Below are positions 44,450-55,318 of a stretch of 64,000 bases of DNA, in pieces (the stretch's first letter is position 1; each line of letters opens with the position of its first letter). Made by a program: the position numbers and the translations under genes. The stretch covers positions 41,908-105,907 of the forward strand of contig JAHFWL010000949.1 of assembly GCA_021292165.1 (NCBI GenBank), read 5' to 3'. The notes beneath the pieces were generated by a model that was given only the letters and a program-made list of their open reading frames with translations, was not told the DNA's origin and searched no databases. This DNA comes from Shinisaurus crocodilurus (lineage: Eukaryota; Chordata; Lepidosauria; Squamata; Shinisauridae).

Positions 44450-44741
44450 ATGGGTTTTTGTCTTCTACATGACTTTTTAAAATAACAGAAATAGTAGGTG
44501 TGACAATGGTGAATAGGGAGATGAAGGTGCTGATATGTTTGTCGGGCTGATATGTTTTGCCATCGGGCAAAAAGGCTGCTGTGGAGCTTTGCAGCTTCAG
44601 TCAGGAAAATTGTTACGGGTGGAGAATTAAATACCTTCTACCTCACTACCCTAATCCAGTTCATCCCTCCATGATGCTTTTAACTTAAAAAAAGAAAAAC
44701 AACTGCAGAAGATCTGCCCACATATTTCCCATCAGCTTGAC

Positions 44742-44883
44742 TAGCCTTTCCCAACCATGGTGCTTTCCAAGTGTGTTGGATGATAGTTCCCATCATTCCC
44801 AGCAATGCAATGCCCATGGCTGGCTGGAAATGACCGGAGTTATGGTCCAACACATCTGGAAGGCACGAGGTTGGAGGAGGCTG
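44742..44883. mobile_element. hAT MITE, family A, diverged
   Basis: agcctttcccaaccatggtg faces gcacgaggttggaggaggct. The interior has ttggatgatagttcccatca facing the related right arm. The flanks agcttgac / gtcttgac agree at 6 of 8. Confidence 0.78.
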
Positions 44884-45157
44884 GTCTTGACCCTTTGATA
44901 TGATGCTCCGTGTGTGTGAGTGGGATTGCACCATATTGGAGCCTATGTCGGAGCAAAACCAAGCAGCAGGATACTGCGACGACACGGTCCCTTCCACTTT
45001 AGGACCAGGCGCATAAACCCTTCTCAGGCTAAGCATCAACACTTAAAAACCTGAGTGGAGGGTCAAATGAAACCTTTCCCCTACCAATGAGGGAAAAGAT
45101 TAATTCTGGTTATTAAGGATCTATTTTTAAATTTATGCTGCTGTGGGTACAAAGGTG

Positions 45158-45609
45158 TGTGTGTAGATTTAAAAGTAAAGCAGGTTAATAACGTCAAGCT
45201 GACACGTAGGATTTGGGTAGCAAACAAAATAAAAATAAGTTTATTTTAATTCTCAAAATCTTAGTTCCAGAAAATAAACCTGCCTACACCAAACACTTTA
45301 TAATTAACCTAAGTCCCTATAACTCCAAATACTCTTACTCCTCATACAATCACTGATTCCTCTTAAAACTGCTGACAAGACACAAATAACCCACCTAACC
45401 TAACTCCCAAACTCTCAACACACTACAACCAACACTCTACTTCTTTAACTCGACTGACTCAGACATCACTCAAAACACTCCTTATATAGTCCTCCCCCCA
45501 CCCTTTCCAAGACATCATAAACCACACCCACTCAGTTCAACATTCTAGACACACTAAACATACTAATGCAGACATACACCAGGGAACTGAATTGTGGGGT
45601 TACGCCACA
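45158..45609 (-). mobile_element. candidate solo LTR or other promoter-bearing repeat
   Basis: The + strand is strikingly poor in G from about 45260 to 45590. Read on the minus strand, it has a TATA-like ctatataagg (45489-45480), about 240 bp of T/G-rich sequence, then AATAAA (45245-45240), and it starts near TGTGGCGTAACCCCACA. Promoter, then polyadenylation signal, within 450 bp is the layout of an LTR. No flanking target duplication, second LTR or internal retroviral sequence was found, so the call is tentative. Confidence 0.35.
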
Positions 45610-46204
45610 GATACCTTTGAGCAGGGAGATGCCATCCATAATGACTTTGAAAAAGGCATGGAGGAAGAAAGAAATTAAGTTGGATCTGATAACTTAATCT
45701 GAACCTTAAATCTGATGAGACTTTCAGTGGTGACAGGCTTCCTTCAGGGTGTATCCCCCCCCCCTTCCCCTGCAGTTGTTTCAGCTCTGCCTTGTCCCCT
45801 TTTCCATATGTCAGTCTTGCCTCTTATCACCATCTGTTGTCTATGATTTTGCTCAGGATATTACACAACAGCTCCTAGACAGTCAACAGGAAACTTGCAT
45901 CAGTCACGCAACCAGAGCTTAGAGTTTATTCATGGGTATCTTTAAGTCATTATTCAACACCACTCACATGTATGTTTTTTGGGTCATTTCTTGGAAGGTG
46001 AATTTAGGGAATTTCTTGGAAGGTGTTTAAGGAATCTTCCTCCCCCCTCCCCACTTTCCTTTCTTTTAAATAGATATTAAACAAGGCTGTTGTCTATCAC
46101 TGATGCACTTGACAATTCCTTCCACGAGCTTACTGTCAATATTGAAGAGATCAAAAAAAAAAAGGTCTTCCAAGTATTTTCCTCTAACAAAGGATCTTTT
46201 AAAA
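45610..46204. other. unique noncoding sequence
   Basis: Nothing recognised. A local duplication of atttcttggaaggtg lies near 45986-46024. Confidence 0.45.
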
Positions 46205-46560
46205 AATTAAAATAAAAATCTAAAATATTTATACCCCGCTCTTTCCTCAACAGAGCTAGAGGCAGAAAACAACAATAATTAAAACAATGATCAAATAACA
46301 ATAAAACACTTAAAAGCAGCTGGTCAAACAGTAAAATCAGCAGAATAAAAAGATTAAAAGTGCAAACAACCATTAACACCTTGGGCAGCTTCTAGCAAGA
46401 TAAATAGCAATTCAGTGAAAAGCAACCAGTCAGAGCAAAACGCCTTCCTTAAATGGAAGGTTTTAACAACCTAGCAGAAGGCCATTAAAAAGAAGGCAAG
46501 ATGAGCTCCTTCAGGCACAATCACTGAAAAGGCCCTCTCCCCTGGTCCCAACTCAACATA
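46205..46560 (-). mobile_element. CR1/L2-group LINE 3' end (minus strand)
   Basis: tttataccccgctctttcct, aacaataattaaaacaatga and, farther in, ggccctctcccctggtccca are the reversed UTR and the last ORF2 remnant. Diverged. Confidence 0.6.
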
Positions 46561-46570
46561 TCTTCACACT

Positions 46571-46599
46571 CTTCTTTCTTTCTTTCTTTCTTTCTTTCT
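46571..46599. repeat. (CTTT)n microsatellite
   Basis: Direct tetranucleotide run. Confidence 0.9.
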
Positions 46600-47115
46600 A
46601 TTTGACAGTTTTGTACATCAGTGTTAAAAGATTATCGAGTCACTGCTGGTTGTACTTGCACATCATCGCTTGCTTTTTATGCTTATCACACCCAAGAACA
46701 CTTTCAAATAAATTCAGTCCATCACAGGACAGGGAAGAGGTATGTTCAAAAAGACTTTGAAGCCAAGAGTCCCCGTCTGGTTTTGAATGCTTTTTATTTT
46801 CTGCTGCGTGAATACGTATTCATTCCAAATCTGGACTATATCTCTGCCAATTTTTGCCTGAGGATGAGGAATTGTGCATCTATTCCCTACTTTCTGTGAC
46901 GACGTTTTCATGTATCAAGACAACGTTTCATGTATCAAGAAAATATTTTTCAGGAGTTAACGAGCTTCTAACAAGCATTAAGTACAGCTGCCAGGAAAGT
47001 AGCACCAAAGAGTATAATCACATGGTTATAGACTGCTTGATGAACAGTTAAAAACTCACCTCATGGCTCTAACCACATGAAAATACAGTCATTTATTAGG
47101 GGTGGCAGCAAACTG
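46600..47115. other. unique noncoding sequence
   Basis: Nothing recognised. cgtttcatgtatcaaga-type duplication near 46903-46940. Confidence 0.45.
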
Positions 47116-47361
47116 AGAGCCACTGTGGTGTAGTGGTTAGAGTGTTGGACTGGGACTCGGGAGATCCGGGTTCTAGTCCCCACTCAGCCATAAAACTCAC
47201 TGGGTGACTTTGGGCCAGTCACTGACTCTCAGCATAACCTACCTCCCAGGGTTGTTTTGGGGATAAAATGGAGAGGAGGAGGACCATGTAAGCCGCCTTG
47301 GGTTCCTTGCAAGAGGAAGAAAGGTGGGATATAAATGTAACAATAAATAAATAAAATAAAC
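47116..47361 (+). mobile_element. complete MIR-like tRNA-SINE (reference copy)
   Basis: Head: gccactgtggtgtagtggtt and agagtgttggactggg with B box ccgggttctagtcc. Body: ctcagccataaaactcactg, tgactttgggccagtcactg, ctacctcccagggttgtttt. The tail, gccgccttgggttccttgc then aggtgggatataaatg, ends in (AATAAATA). The body region cctacctc..gggttgtt resembles the MIR/L2 tail, suggesting dependence on an L2-type LINE for movement. Confidence 0.95.
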
Positions 47362-47444
47362 TTTAAAATGGAGGGTTCAGATGCCAGAGTTTAAGTTTGA
47401 ACCCCTTTGGAGCAGTCAGGATGACATCACTAGTTACTGTAAGC

Positions 47445-47579
47445 CAGCCTTCCCCAACCTGGTGCTCTCCAGGTGTGTTGGTCTACAACTCCCAGCATCA
47501 CCCAGCCAGTCATCCTGGCTGGGGATGCTGAGAGTTGCAGTACAACACATCTAAGAGGGCTCCAGGTTGGGGAAGGCTG
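47445..47579. mobile_element. hAT MITE, family A
   Basis: cagccttccccaacctggtg faces ccaggttggggaaggctg. The flanks ctgtaagc / ctttaggc agree at 6 of 8. Confidence 0.88.
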
Positions 47580-48279
47580 CTTTAGGCAGGTATATGTGTA
47601 CATTGTGGAATCTGGATTAATTAGTCTGGGAAGTCAGCTCAGTTACTCCAGATCATTTCTGGAGCAGCCAGCAGGGAGGAGTGGAAGCGGGCCATTGCCC
47701 CTATTTTTTAAATGCTTATTCTGTTCTTCTAGAAAGGGTCCTGGTGCTTTCCCATAGATGCTGCAACTATATCCACACTCCTGTAGGCTTCAACAATGTC
47801 AGACTAGTATCACCTGGCCAAGATATGATCCAATCATTATCACTTAAAATTACTGAGGAGATCCTAGAGAGAGTATAAATGTTTAGCTTGCAACCTGCAT
47901 GTTAAATTGTTTGCTTGCTTGCTTTTACAACTGGAACTATAGGAAATGGTAGGGTGCAATCTCTGAATGTAATCTGACTTTGGCCATATTTAAACTGTCA
48001 TCACTACTGCCAGATTTTAGATGTAAAGACCACCAAAGCAGAACTGTAGTGATACAAGATGAGTCAGAAATATGCACAAAGATACCATATAGGATGCATC
48101 GTGGATAGTTCTTTCATTTATTGTACACTACATTAGCACAAACTGGCCCACGCATTGGTCTGAAAGTTTATTTTTGGACTTGAGTGTATTTACTTATGGC
48201 TGACTGAAAATAAACAGAAGCAAAATACTTCTGTAGATTTCCTTTCCACCCTAGTACAAGGGCTCCGGGTGGGTTGCAA
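47580..48279. other. unique noncoding sequence
   Basis: Nothing recognised. Confidence 0.5.
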
Positions 48280-48400
48280 TGCATTGTGATGGCATTGGTT
48301 TAATCCGCACAACAACCCTGTAAAGATAGAGTGACCTGCCCTGGGGCACCCAGGGAACTCTGTGGTCAAGCAGGATTTTTGAACTAGGATATCCGAGAGC
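48280..48400 (-). repeat. MIR-like SINE, diverged (minus strand)
   Basis: ccgcacaacaaccctgtaaa, tgccctggggcacccaggg and tttgaactaggatatccgag are the reversed body and B-box region. Confidence 0.65.
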
Positions 48401-48706
48401 CATATGCTGCTGAGTAGTCTCTTCGCTCCCACAGTACGCTCACCGGATGCCTCTTTAGTCTAAACAGTAAAAAGTGATCGAGGAAGAGAAAAGCATTTCT
48501 GTAAAATGAAAATCTTGACTTCCACACGTGATTCTGTATTTATAATTTACGATAGCTTGAGGGACATTTACTCCTGATGTGATGCCATTGAATGCTTGCT
48601 TGGCACCTACCATTACTGCCAAACAATCTGAAGATGGTCACACATCTTTGTTTCTGCACTGCAGGCTTGCGTAATCACGGCAATACATACAGAACATTTG
48701 GCTATT
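48401..48706. other. unique noncoding sequence
   Basis: Nothing recognised. Confidence 0.5.
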
Positions 48707-48843
48707 CTGGCCTTCCCGAACCTGGTGCCCTCCAGATGTGTTAGACTACAATGCCCAGGGTTCCTGACCACTAGCCATGCTATCTGGGGTGAATGGGAAT
48801 TGAAGTCCATAATGTCTGGAGGGCTCTGGCTTCAGGAAGGCTG
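48707..48843. mobile_element. hAT MITE, family A, diverged
   Basis: ggccttcccgaacctggtgc and cctccagatgtgttagacta face agtccataatgtctggaggg and tggcttcaggaaggctg. The target duplication is not clear. Confidence 0.8.
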
Positions 48844-49374
48844 GGCTGTGCCATAGCTTTTTCACAAATCGCCTGGCCCCACCTCTGTCCTTGGAAGCCC
48901 TGCTGACCCCACCGCAATACAGGGTTTCCAATCACATGGAGAGCCTACACCCATACAAATGCAGGGGTATAGGCTCCTCTTTTCAGATATCATGCAGAAT
49001 GTGTGGATGTCAGAGGTGTGGCAGACAGGTGTAGCCCTGCTCCCCACTTCACACATTTAGTGGGGGGGGGGGAGGAAAGCCAGCTAATCCAGGAGTATCA
49101 GATACGACAGAGATCATCAGGTCCCCTCTAGCTTTTTTTTTTAGCAAGTGCCCATGGACAGTGAGGTGGTGGAGCAGTTGGCCTCCCAGAGATTCGGGGC
49201 TCCAAATGAAAGGTGCAGGGCTCCAGCCCTAGTGGGCCACCCCCTGACACCGCCTCTAGTTGGGAAGGTGTCTAATTTTGACAGCAAACGTGTACATGGA
49301 TGAGAGGAGATGAACCCTCCTCTGCATTATGTCTCCATATTTAATGGACATGACTCACATATTATTTTTTCTTG
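48844..49374. other. unique noncoding sequence
   Basis: G-run near 49063-49072 and T-run near 49133. Nothing else recognised. Confidence 0.5.
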
Positions 49375-49556
49375 ATTGAGTATGCTGTTGCCTACTCTTT
49401 TAGATATGTTTATGTTAAAACGTACATTTTACTATTTTTATAGTATTTTATTATTGTATTTTATCGCCTTTGTAATTGTTTTTTATATTGTACGCTGCTT
49501 TGATAAATTCCTTTGTTAAGCAATATATACAGTATTAAATAATTAAACGAGTCTTA
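49375..49556 (+). mobile_element. LINE 3' UTR tail
   Basis: tattttatcgcctttgtaat, ttatattgtacgctgctttg and gttaagcaatatatacagta ending in attaaataattaaa are typical of a CR1/L2-group 3' tail. Confidence 0.6.
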
Positions 49557-49674
49557 GCTGCTCATCCTAAGTACAGCCACATGGTTTCATTGAATAGTGG
49601 TGGAATTGGACAGCAACCCTCAGTCACCCCCATTTGACTTTAATCGGGTCAAGTTGAGTACCTGCAATCCTTCG

Positions 49675-49800
49675 TTGCAGTTGAGATATGGTGTAATGGC
49701 TAGGTTGATCAGTCCTGGGAACTTGTCATCATACCGAATTTCACAGGGCTGATATGGGGCTAACATTCCATCCTGAGTTGGAGAGGAAAGACGGGATACA
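49675..49800 (+). repeat. MIR-like SINE, diverged and deleted
   Basis: tgagatatggtgtaatggct (A box) is followed by gatcagtcctgggaactt, then tttcacagggctgatatg and aaagacgggatacaaat. Parts of the body are missing. Confidence 0.55.
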
Positions 49801-50134
49801 AATGATCCCCAGTGAGGACCACGTGCACCGGGGAAAAGCCAAGAGCTGAGCCAGTGCTGAGAGGAGTGTCTGTTCCTCCCAGTGTTGGCTGAGTCCCTTC
49901 CCTAGAACTCTGTGCCTCTCTCAGCAGGGAGATATAAATAAATAGATGTGAAAATACTAATTTCTCCTCTGGCAGAACCTCATCCTCAGTGTAAGATCCC
50001 TCTCCATTTATCTATTATTCTTAGAACAAATAAAAGCCACTGCTCTCATGGCATTGGAAGCAACAACAACAACAACAACAACACCTTCAGCACACAAATT
50101 ATGTACACTTAGATCCCATTTCAGAGCTAGTTTA
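49801..50134. other. unique noncoding sequence with (CAA)n
   Basis: Contains a (CAA)7 run at about 50062-50083. Otherwise nothing. Confidence 0.5.
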
Positions 50135-50226
50135 GGCTGTAACCCTATACTCAGTTACCTTGGAATGAGTCCCATTTAATTCATTTGAACTTACTTTTGA
50201 GTAGGCATGTATAGGATTGAACTATC
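50135..50226. mobile_element. short palindromic MITE, family B
   Basis: gctgtaaccctatactcagt faces gcatgtataggattgaacta, with tgagtcccatttaattcatt opposite acttacttttgagta. Confidence 0.78.
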
Positions 50227-50239
50227 CGTGTATTAAATA

Positions 50240-50695
50240 AGACTGAGGTGTGAACCCAAAAGCCCCCAGTTCAAATCTTGCCTCTTAAGAACTAATACAG
50301 TAATACCTTGGATTGCAAGTAACTTGGTTTGAGAGCATTTTGCAAGACAAGCAAATTTTAAAATATTTATTTTTTTATTTTTTTACTTGATATACAAGCG
50401 ACGTCTTGCAATACAAGTACTGTAGTACGGCTTAAATTAAAAATCTCTGTACAATTTTTTGGGGGGGGGATTTCGTTTTGATATAAGAGTGTTTTGGATT
50501 ACAAGCACATTTCCGGAACGAATTATGCTCTCAATCCAGGGCATGACTGTACTTAAGGAAGCTTCTTCCCTACCGCTGCAAAAAACGGTGATGATAATAC
50601 TGGCCTACCTGGCAGGGTGGTTAGCATTGCTGAGATAATATATGTGCAGTGCTTTGAGGAGTCTAAAGCACTATTTAAGTGCTAAGCTATTATTT
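50240..50695 (+). mobile_element. MIR-like SINE split by a TIR MITE
   Basis: The head (gtgtgaacccaaaagccccc, agttcaaatcttgcctc) lies before 50296. The 3' half lies after 50551: gataatactggcctacctgg, agtgctttgaggagtctaaa, ttaagtgctaagctatta. The 3' half is closer to the mammal/sauropsid MIR consensus than the other SINEs here. Confidence 0.75.
50296..50551 (-). mobile_element. TA-flanked TIR MITE, family T, copy 3
   Basis: TACAGTAATACCTTGGATTG to caatccagggcatgactgta, in inverted orientation relative to copies 1 and 2. Inserted at a TA within the MIR-like SINE. Confidence 0.93.
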
Positions 50696-51023
50696 CAGTG
50701 GGACGGAAGTGGCAGCAGAGAGCCAAGTGCTTTTTTTTTTTTAACCCAATACTTCTGATTACTAGACGGTGACTGTGAATGATAAGAGATCACAAGCTCT
50801 TTGTCTTATGACTTATTGTAGACTTCCTATATCACATCCACTACTAATCAGTGTCAGACACAGGAAGGGTACAAGGCTAGGCAGTTCACTAATATGCTTG
50901 TGTATCGTACTTCTTAGGTTAGGTTAGCTTGCTCTGAGGGGTGTAGACTGGATGCATATTAGGATTTGATACATGGCTAAGCTTTGGGCTTTGAGAGGTG
51001 TTAATGTAATTTAAAATTAAAGA

Positions 51024-51149
51024 GCATGACCTAGCCCGAGCTAAGCATTTTTAATTCCCATTGATTTCAGTAGTCAGTGTTATGTAAACGCTTAACTCTG
51101 CCATTGAAATTAATGGGACTTGGAAGTGCTCAGATCTGGCTGTATGGCA
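51024..51149. mobile_element. palindromic MITE, family F, copy 1
   Basis: gcatgacctagcccgagcta with ttaattcccattgatttcag faces tgaaattaatgggacttgga and gtgctcagatctggctgtat. Same family as 60643-60768. Confidence 0.7.
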
Positions 51150-52443
51150 CCCAAAGTAAATAAATAGCAGTCTCATTTATATGTTCAGCACCCCTGCTGA
51201 TTAGGCCAACAGTAAGCACACTTCAGCTGAGGAAGAAATCCTGTAATTTCCAGAGGGAAATGAGCAAAGATGGCACAGGAAAACAGAGCGAAAGAAACAA
51301 GAGGCGACGTGTGTGTTACTTGGGCAAAATAAATCACCAAATTGCATTTTTCATTTTAGCTTTTTTGCCATAAATATTGCCTGATATATGTATATTTTCT
51401 TGACATTGGAACTCTTATGGTATGGATGGATTTCGTCACAGAAGTAAATAACAGCTTGTTTCCTTGGGAGCAATTGGAAAACAGAGTAAAAACACTACTA
51501 ACTGTTTTTGAAAGTTGTGTCGGATTGTCATGGCAATAAAGAGTTGCTTCATGTTTCCATGGCTACTGAAATTATAAAACTGATTTAAGGAGAATCAAAG
51601 AGACACCCTATCGGAAGGAGATTTCTTTTTTTTTCTTTTCTTTTTTTTAAGAAATGACTTGAAAAGTTTAGCTCCTGTTTCTGAGCTGTCAGCTTTTTGC
51701 TCTCCTCTTCGCAAGAAAAATATATGGTAGGTGGTGCTCCTACTGAGTTAAAAAAAAAAAACTTTTACAGTTAAAGGACTGAAACGTGGGGAAAGATGCA
51801 CTGCTGTTCCTAACCATCTCTACCTGGAGCTGCAGAAAGCTGACACTGCTGTTCCTTCTTCATTCATGTTTATTCATGGTTTTCTTTTAAGCAAAAACAT
51901 CCCAGACATTCACAAACCCCATGAGATAGTACTGGAGGAGGATGGAACTGGTAACTTGGTTTCAGTGTAACTGCTGTATAACTTTCATTCTCCATCTCTT
52001 TGATTTCTTTTCTTTCTTTTTGTTAAGCTTCTGGGCAGAATTTTGACCTAACTCTTCCCTGTTGGTATGCATGGTGCTGCTGTTTCAGTAGCAGGAACAT
52101 CAGAAAACTAAAAGTTCCATCTCCACTGAGAAGCATGTTCAAGTTGTCTGCAGCTCTGAAGGTGTATTGCAGGGATGGACAGGCACCGGGGTCCTATGTT
52201 ATGGTCTTGTGGGTTCATTGGTTTGTAAGCCCTCGATGTTGAAGAGGAAAGTTTGAAAAGTGACAGCCAAATTTGCTTTGGGGTCTGGAACATTGATAAA
52301 CAGAAGATACCCACCAATGTTTCTGAGAGGAAAATAGGGACATTTCTGTACCTGTAAGTTCCCTGACCCCATACCAAGAATCATTGTGAGTTCCCCACTG
52401 CTTCCTTCATTATGCATTGCTCCAGCCTCTTCGCTCCTTAGTG
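51150..52443. other. unique block, candidate conserved noncoding element
   Basis: No repeat recognised from 51150 to 52435 apart from T-runs at 51625-51650 and an A-run at 51750-51760. 51270-51610 is uniform AT-rich sequence without low-complexity tracts. Functional constraint is inference only. Confidence 0.4.
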
Positions 52444-52692
52444 CAGGGGTGCAGAACCTCTGGCCCACGGGCCTAATACATCCTGCCTGTCTCCCCAATC
52501 CAGCCCACAGACCCCTGTAGGAATTCCTACTGTTATCTCTGATCACAGATCGGAGATAACAGTGGGGATACAGCAGGAGACTCAGTTCTTCCTGGCACTG
52601 GCCGATGGGAGGGGCAATGACATCATCCAGCCCATGGAGGGGCTGGTGGGGTGTAATCTGGCCTCCTACCCATATATAATTCTGCACCCCTG
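52444..52692. mobile_element. non-autonomous hAT element, family D, perfect target duplication
   Basis: Termini caggggtgcagaacctctgg and ataattctgcacccctg. Flanks ccttagtg at 52436-52443 and 52693-52700 (8/8). The interior holds the inverted pair ctgttatctct / ggagataacag and aggaattcct. It shares ends but not interior with family C (10827, 25176, 41342). Confidence 0.93.
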
Positions 52693-52700
52693 CCTTAGTG

Positions 52701-53631
52701 CATACTGTATTCACTTTCTCTGCAGTATCCTGTCCTCCACTGCCTCCAGAAGGATGGTATATTGGTAACATGGCCAGACCTACCATTAAGCAGAATGAAA
52801 CAACTGCTTCAGGTGGCAGATGTTGGGGGGGGCACCATGGTGGTCCCCCAGCCATTCCACTCTCTTGGAAGACAAAGCTGTGGGTGCAGTGCAGCCAGTC
52901 CTGCACCCCTTAAACTAGCCTGCTAAGCGTGGTGGAGGACCCTATCCTGTTTACTAAGAAGTAAAATTCAGCTGCCAGTCCATTCAGTTTCTCTATGTGG
53001 AATAGAAATTCTCCTTTGGCTTTCCCACTCCGCTCTTCCCCTCATCCCCCAGAGCCATTCGAAATTACTCCCTGGAGGGGCAAAGGACCCTGCTTGGAGA
53101 GTGGGCTTTAGCATGGGGAAGGGTCTGAGGGAAGGGGAAGATCACAGAAAGTTGGGTGGAGTGGAGGAGGTCCCTTCTGTGAGTGGAGCAGGTGCCTCTG
53201 CCTGATTTTCTGCAATCTCCCCATTTGCAACATGAATGATGACTGCAATTTGGCATCTTAACTGTGTTGCATTCTTGGAAAATATGTAAACTATGTATGT
53301 TAAATGCATGCAGCAGAAGTATTCACGCTTCTTGCAGTTCTCCGGTGCATAGTGACTGATTGATAACCCACACGGTTTCTAATGCTCAGTGCAGGTTATT
53401 GTATGAACCCACACAGTACGTTCGCAATTAAAAGAAAAACACACAAAATAAAGCTTAGTAAAAACTCATTCATTATATTTCTGGTGGGGATTTTGCACTA
53501 GATTCCCCAAACTGTTTTCTTTTAAATAGGGAGTTTAGAAAGCAAGGGGGTATGTGTGATTCAATGTACACAGCTACAGAGAGAGAAACTCTCAGAAAAA
53601 TGCTTTTTATCATGGCCATAGTTGCTAAGTG
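52701..53631. other. unique noncoding sequence
   Basis: Nothing recognised. A 235-codon minus-strand frame (52199-52906) crosses the family D hAT element and is not credible as a gene. Confidence 0.45.
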
Positions 53632-53738
53632 CAGGGATCTCCAACCTTGGGTCCCCAGTTTGCCACTGGCCATGCTGGCTGTGTATGCTGGGAGCTGTAG
53701 GCCAGCAACACCTGGGGACCCAAGGTTGGAGAGCCCTG
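53632..53738. mobile_element. hAT MITE, family A, internally shortened
   Basis: CAGGGATCTCCAACCTTGGG to ccaaggttggagagccctg. Left interior bases (the atgtttttgg-type block) are deleted, leaving 107 bp. The flanks tgctaag/tgctaagg suggest a target duplication with one slipped base. Confidence 0.85.
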
Positions 53739-53744
53739 TGCTAA

Positions 53745-53830
53745 GGCTACCATGCTACTTACCTGAGAGTAAGACCCATGAAACTCAATATCTACTTCTC
53801 AGTAGATGTTGCATAGGATTCAGCTGTAAA
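53745..53830. repeat. palindromic MITE, family B
   Basis: ctacttacctgagagtaaga and cccatgaaactcaatatcta followed by cttctcagtagatgttgcat and aggattcagctgta. Confidence 0.7.
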
Positions 53831-54020
53831 TAAGCCAAATGAAGGAAAACAATACATACAGTTTCAGTTATTGTTGTATTGTCTGAATGCTAACTACAGT
53901 TTTGCAGATCTAATTCCTTTGCATTCATTTCCTTTTGTCTTGCTTCTCCAGACGGTTTTAACAGACCATTTAAGAGTAGTGCAAGTTCCAGCAAGTTTTA
54001 GGAATTAATACTGGCCAGGT

Positions 54021-54072
<52 letters not shown>
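54021..54072. repeat. (AT)n microsatellite, about 25 units
   Basis: Pure dinucleotide tract. Likely length-polymorphic and hard to assemble. Confidence 0.97.
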
Positions 54073-54075
<3 letters not shown>

Positions 54076-55189
54076 TGTCTGTTTTCTGTATTTACTGTGC
54101 TTTCTTTGGAAAGAGGCCTGTGAAACAAAAGTATTAAGAAAACACACGGCTGTCCTGGAATGTGTATATTAGCTGCAGATTATTTCCCATTAGCAGATTA
54201 GCTGTGAGGCTATTGGCTCAGGGGGAGGAGGGGGTATTTCAGAGTATTTTGTTTTGTAACTGATTCAAGCCATGGGAGGGAGCTGCCACCATGATTGGAC
54301 AAGAAGAATTAGCTACGGTTGCCATGGTCACTGCAGTCCGCAGCTCCATTGTTAACTTAGTTTTTAGTGCTCCACAATGAGATGTTACAGCATGAATCCC
54401 CTGGTTTTGTTAATGGAATTTTAGAAGTGGATGGGGTGGGAAAGATAATTTGGGGGTCCTAGTTGATGAGGAGATGCTACAGTGTATTCCCCTCTCCCTT
54501 TCTTATAGTTTCACATTCAGTCCAGCATGTGCTGCTTCCTAAGTGCTTTTCTTATAATAGTTCCCCCTTGCCGCTTACTTTTTTCTAGAAAAACAAAACA
54601 AAAAAACCGTTTGGGTCAGTTCTTTTAGAGCGAATTTGGCATCTGTTTTCTACAGTGGCTCAGCAGAACAATATTCTCCTATACTCCTTGCCAAGAGTAG
54701 GAACGAGATGTGCTGAAAAACAAAACAGTGGAGTGACCACTTGGTCCTCTTTATTTAATTTTTATGTTTTAAAAGCATGTGTCCAGACAGTTGTAACTGC
54801 TGATGTGCTTGCTGTTCTGCCTTTTTTGTGAATAGTTCCTTGAGCTACATTGCCACTGGGGGCCCTGATAGTAAAGGTATCATTTCTACAGCCCCCCCTT
54901 TTTTTTTTACTGTAAAGACCCACCCGCTTTTCTGCTTCTGTGACACTCAGGAGATCAGTGCGAAGTGTGGATTAAGGTCAGGACGGACAACCATTGGATA
55001 TTTTAGCTGCCCCTTTTGGTATGTTGGCCTCTCATTTATTTGCTCGGTATGTTGGCCTCAGGTATCTTGTTGACTAAACTGTTTCGGGGTTTTTTTTAGC
55101 TGAAGGGAGGTTAAGATGTTTCAGTTGACTGTAGGATCCATATACTCCCCCACTGTAGGCTCCACCTCCAAACCAGGAAAACCCACCAG
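54073..55189. other. unique noncoding sequence, candidate conserved block
   Basis: 54150-54450 is repeat-free. The rest has T- and A-runs (54595-54606, 54895-54910). A duplicated gtatgttggcctc occurs near 55020 and 55047. Confidence 0.42.
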
Positions 55190-55318
55190 CAGGGCCGGCG
55201 TTAAGGGTTGTCATGGTAACCCGGGCAGAGGCCCACTGACAAGAGCCCCCTAGACTTGCTACTCCTTTTCACCATTGCAAACTGCTTGTTCACCTACCCA
55301 GAGAATGGTGGTAGTGTC

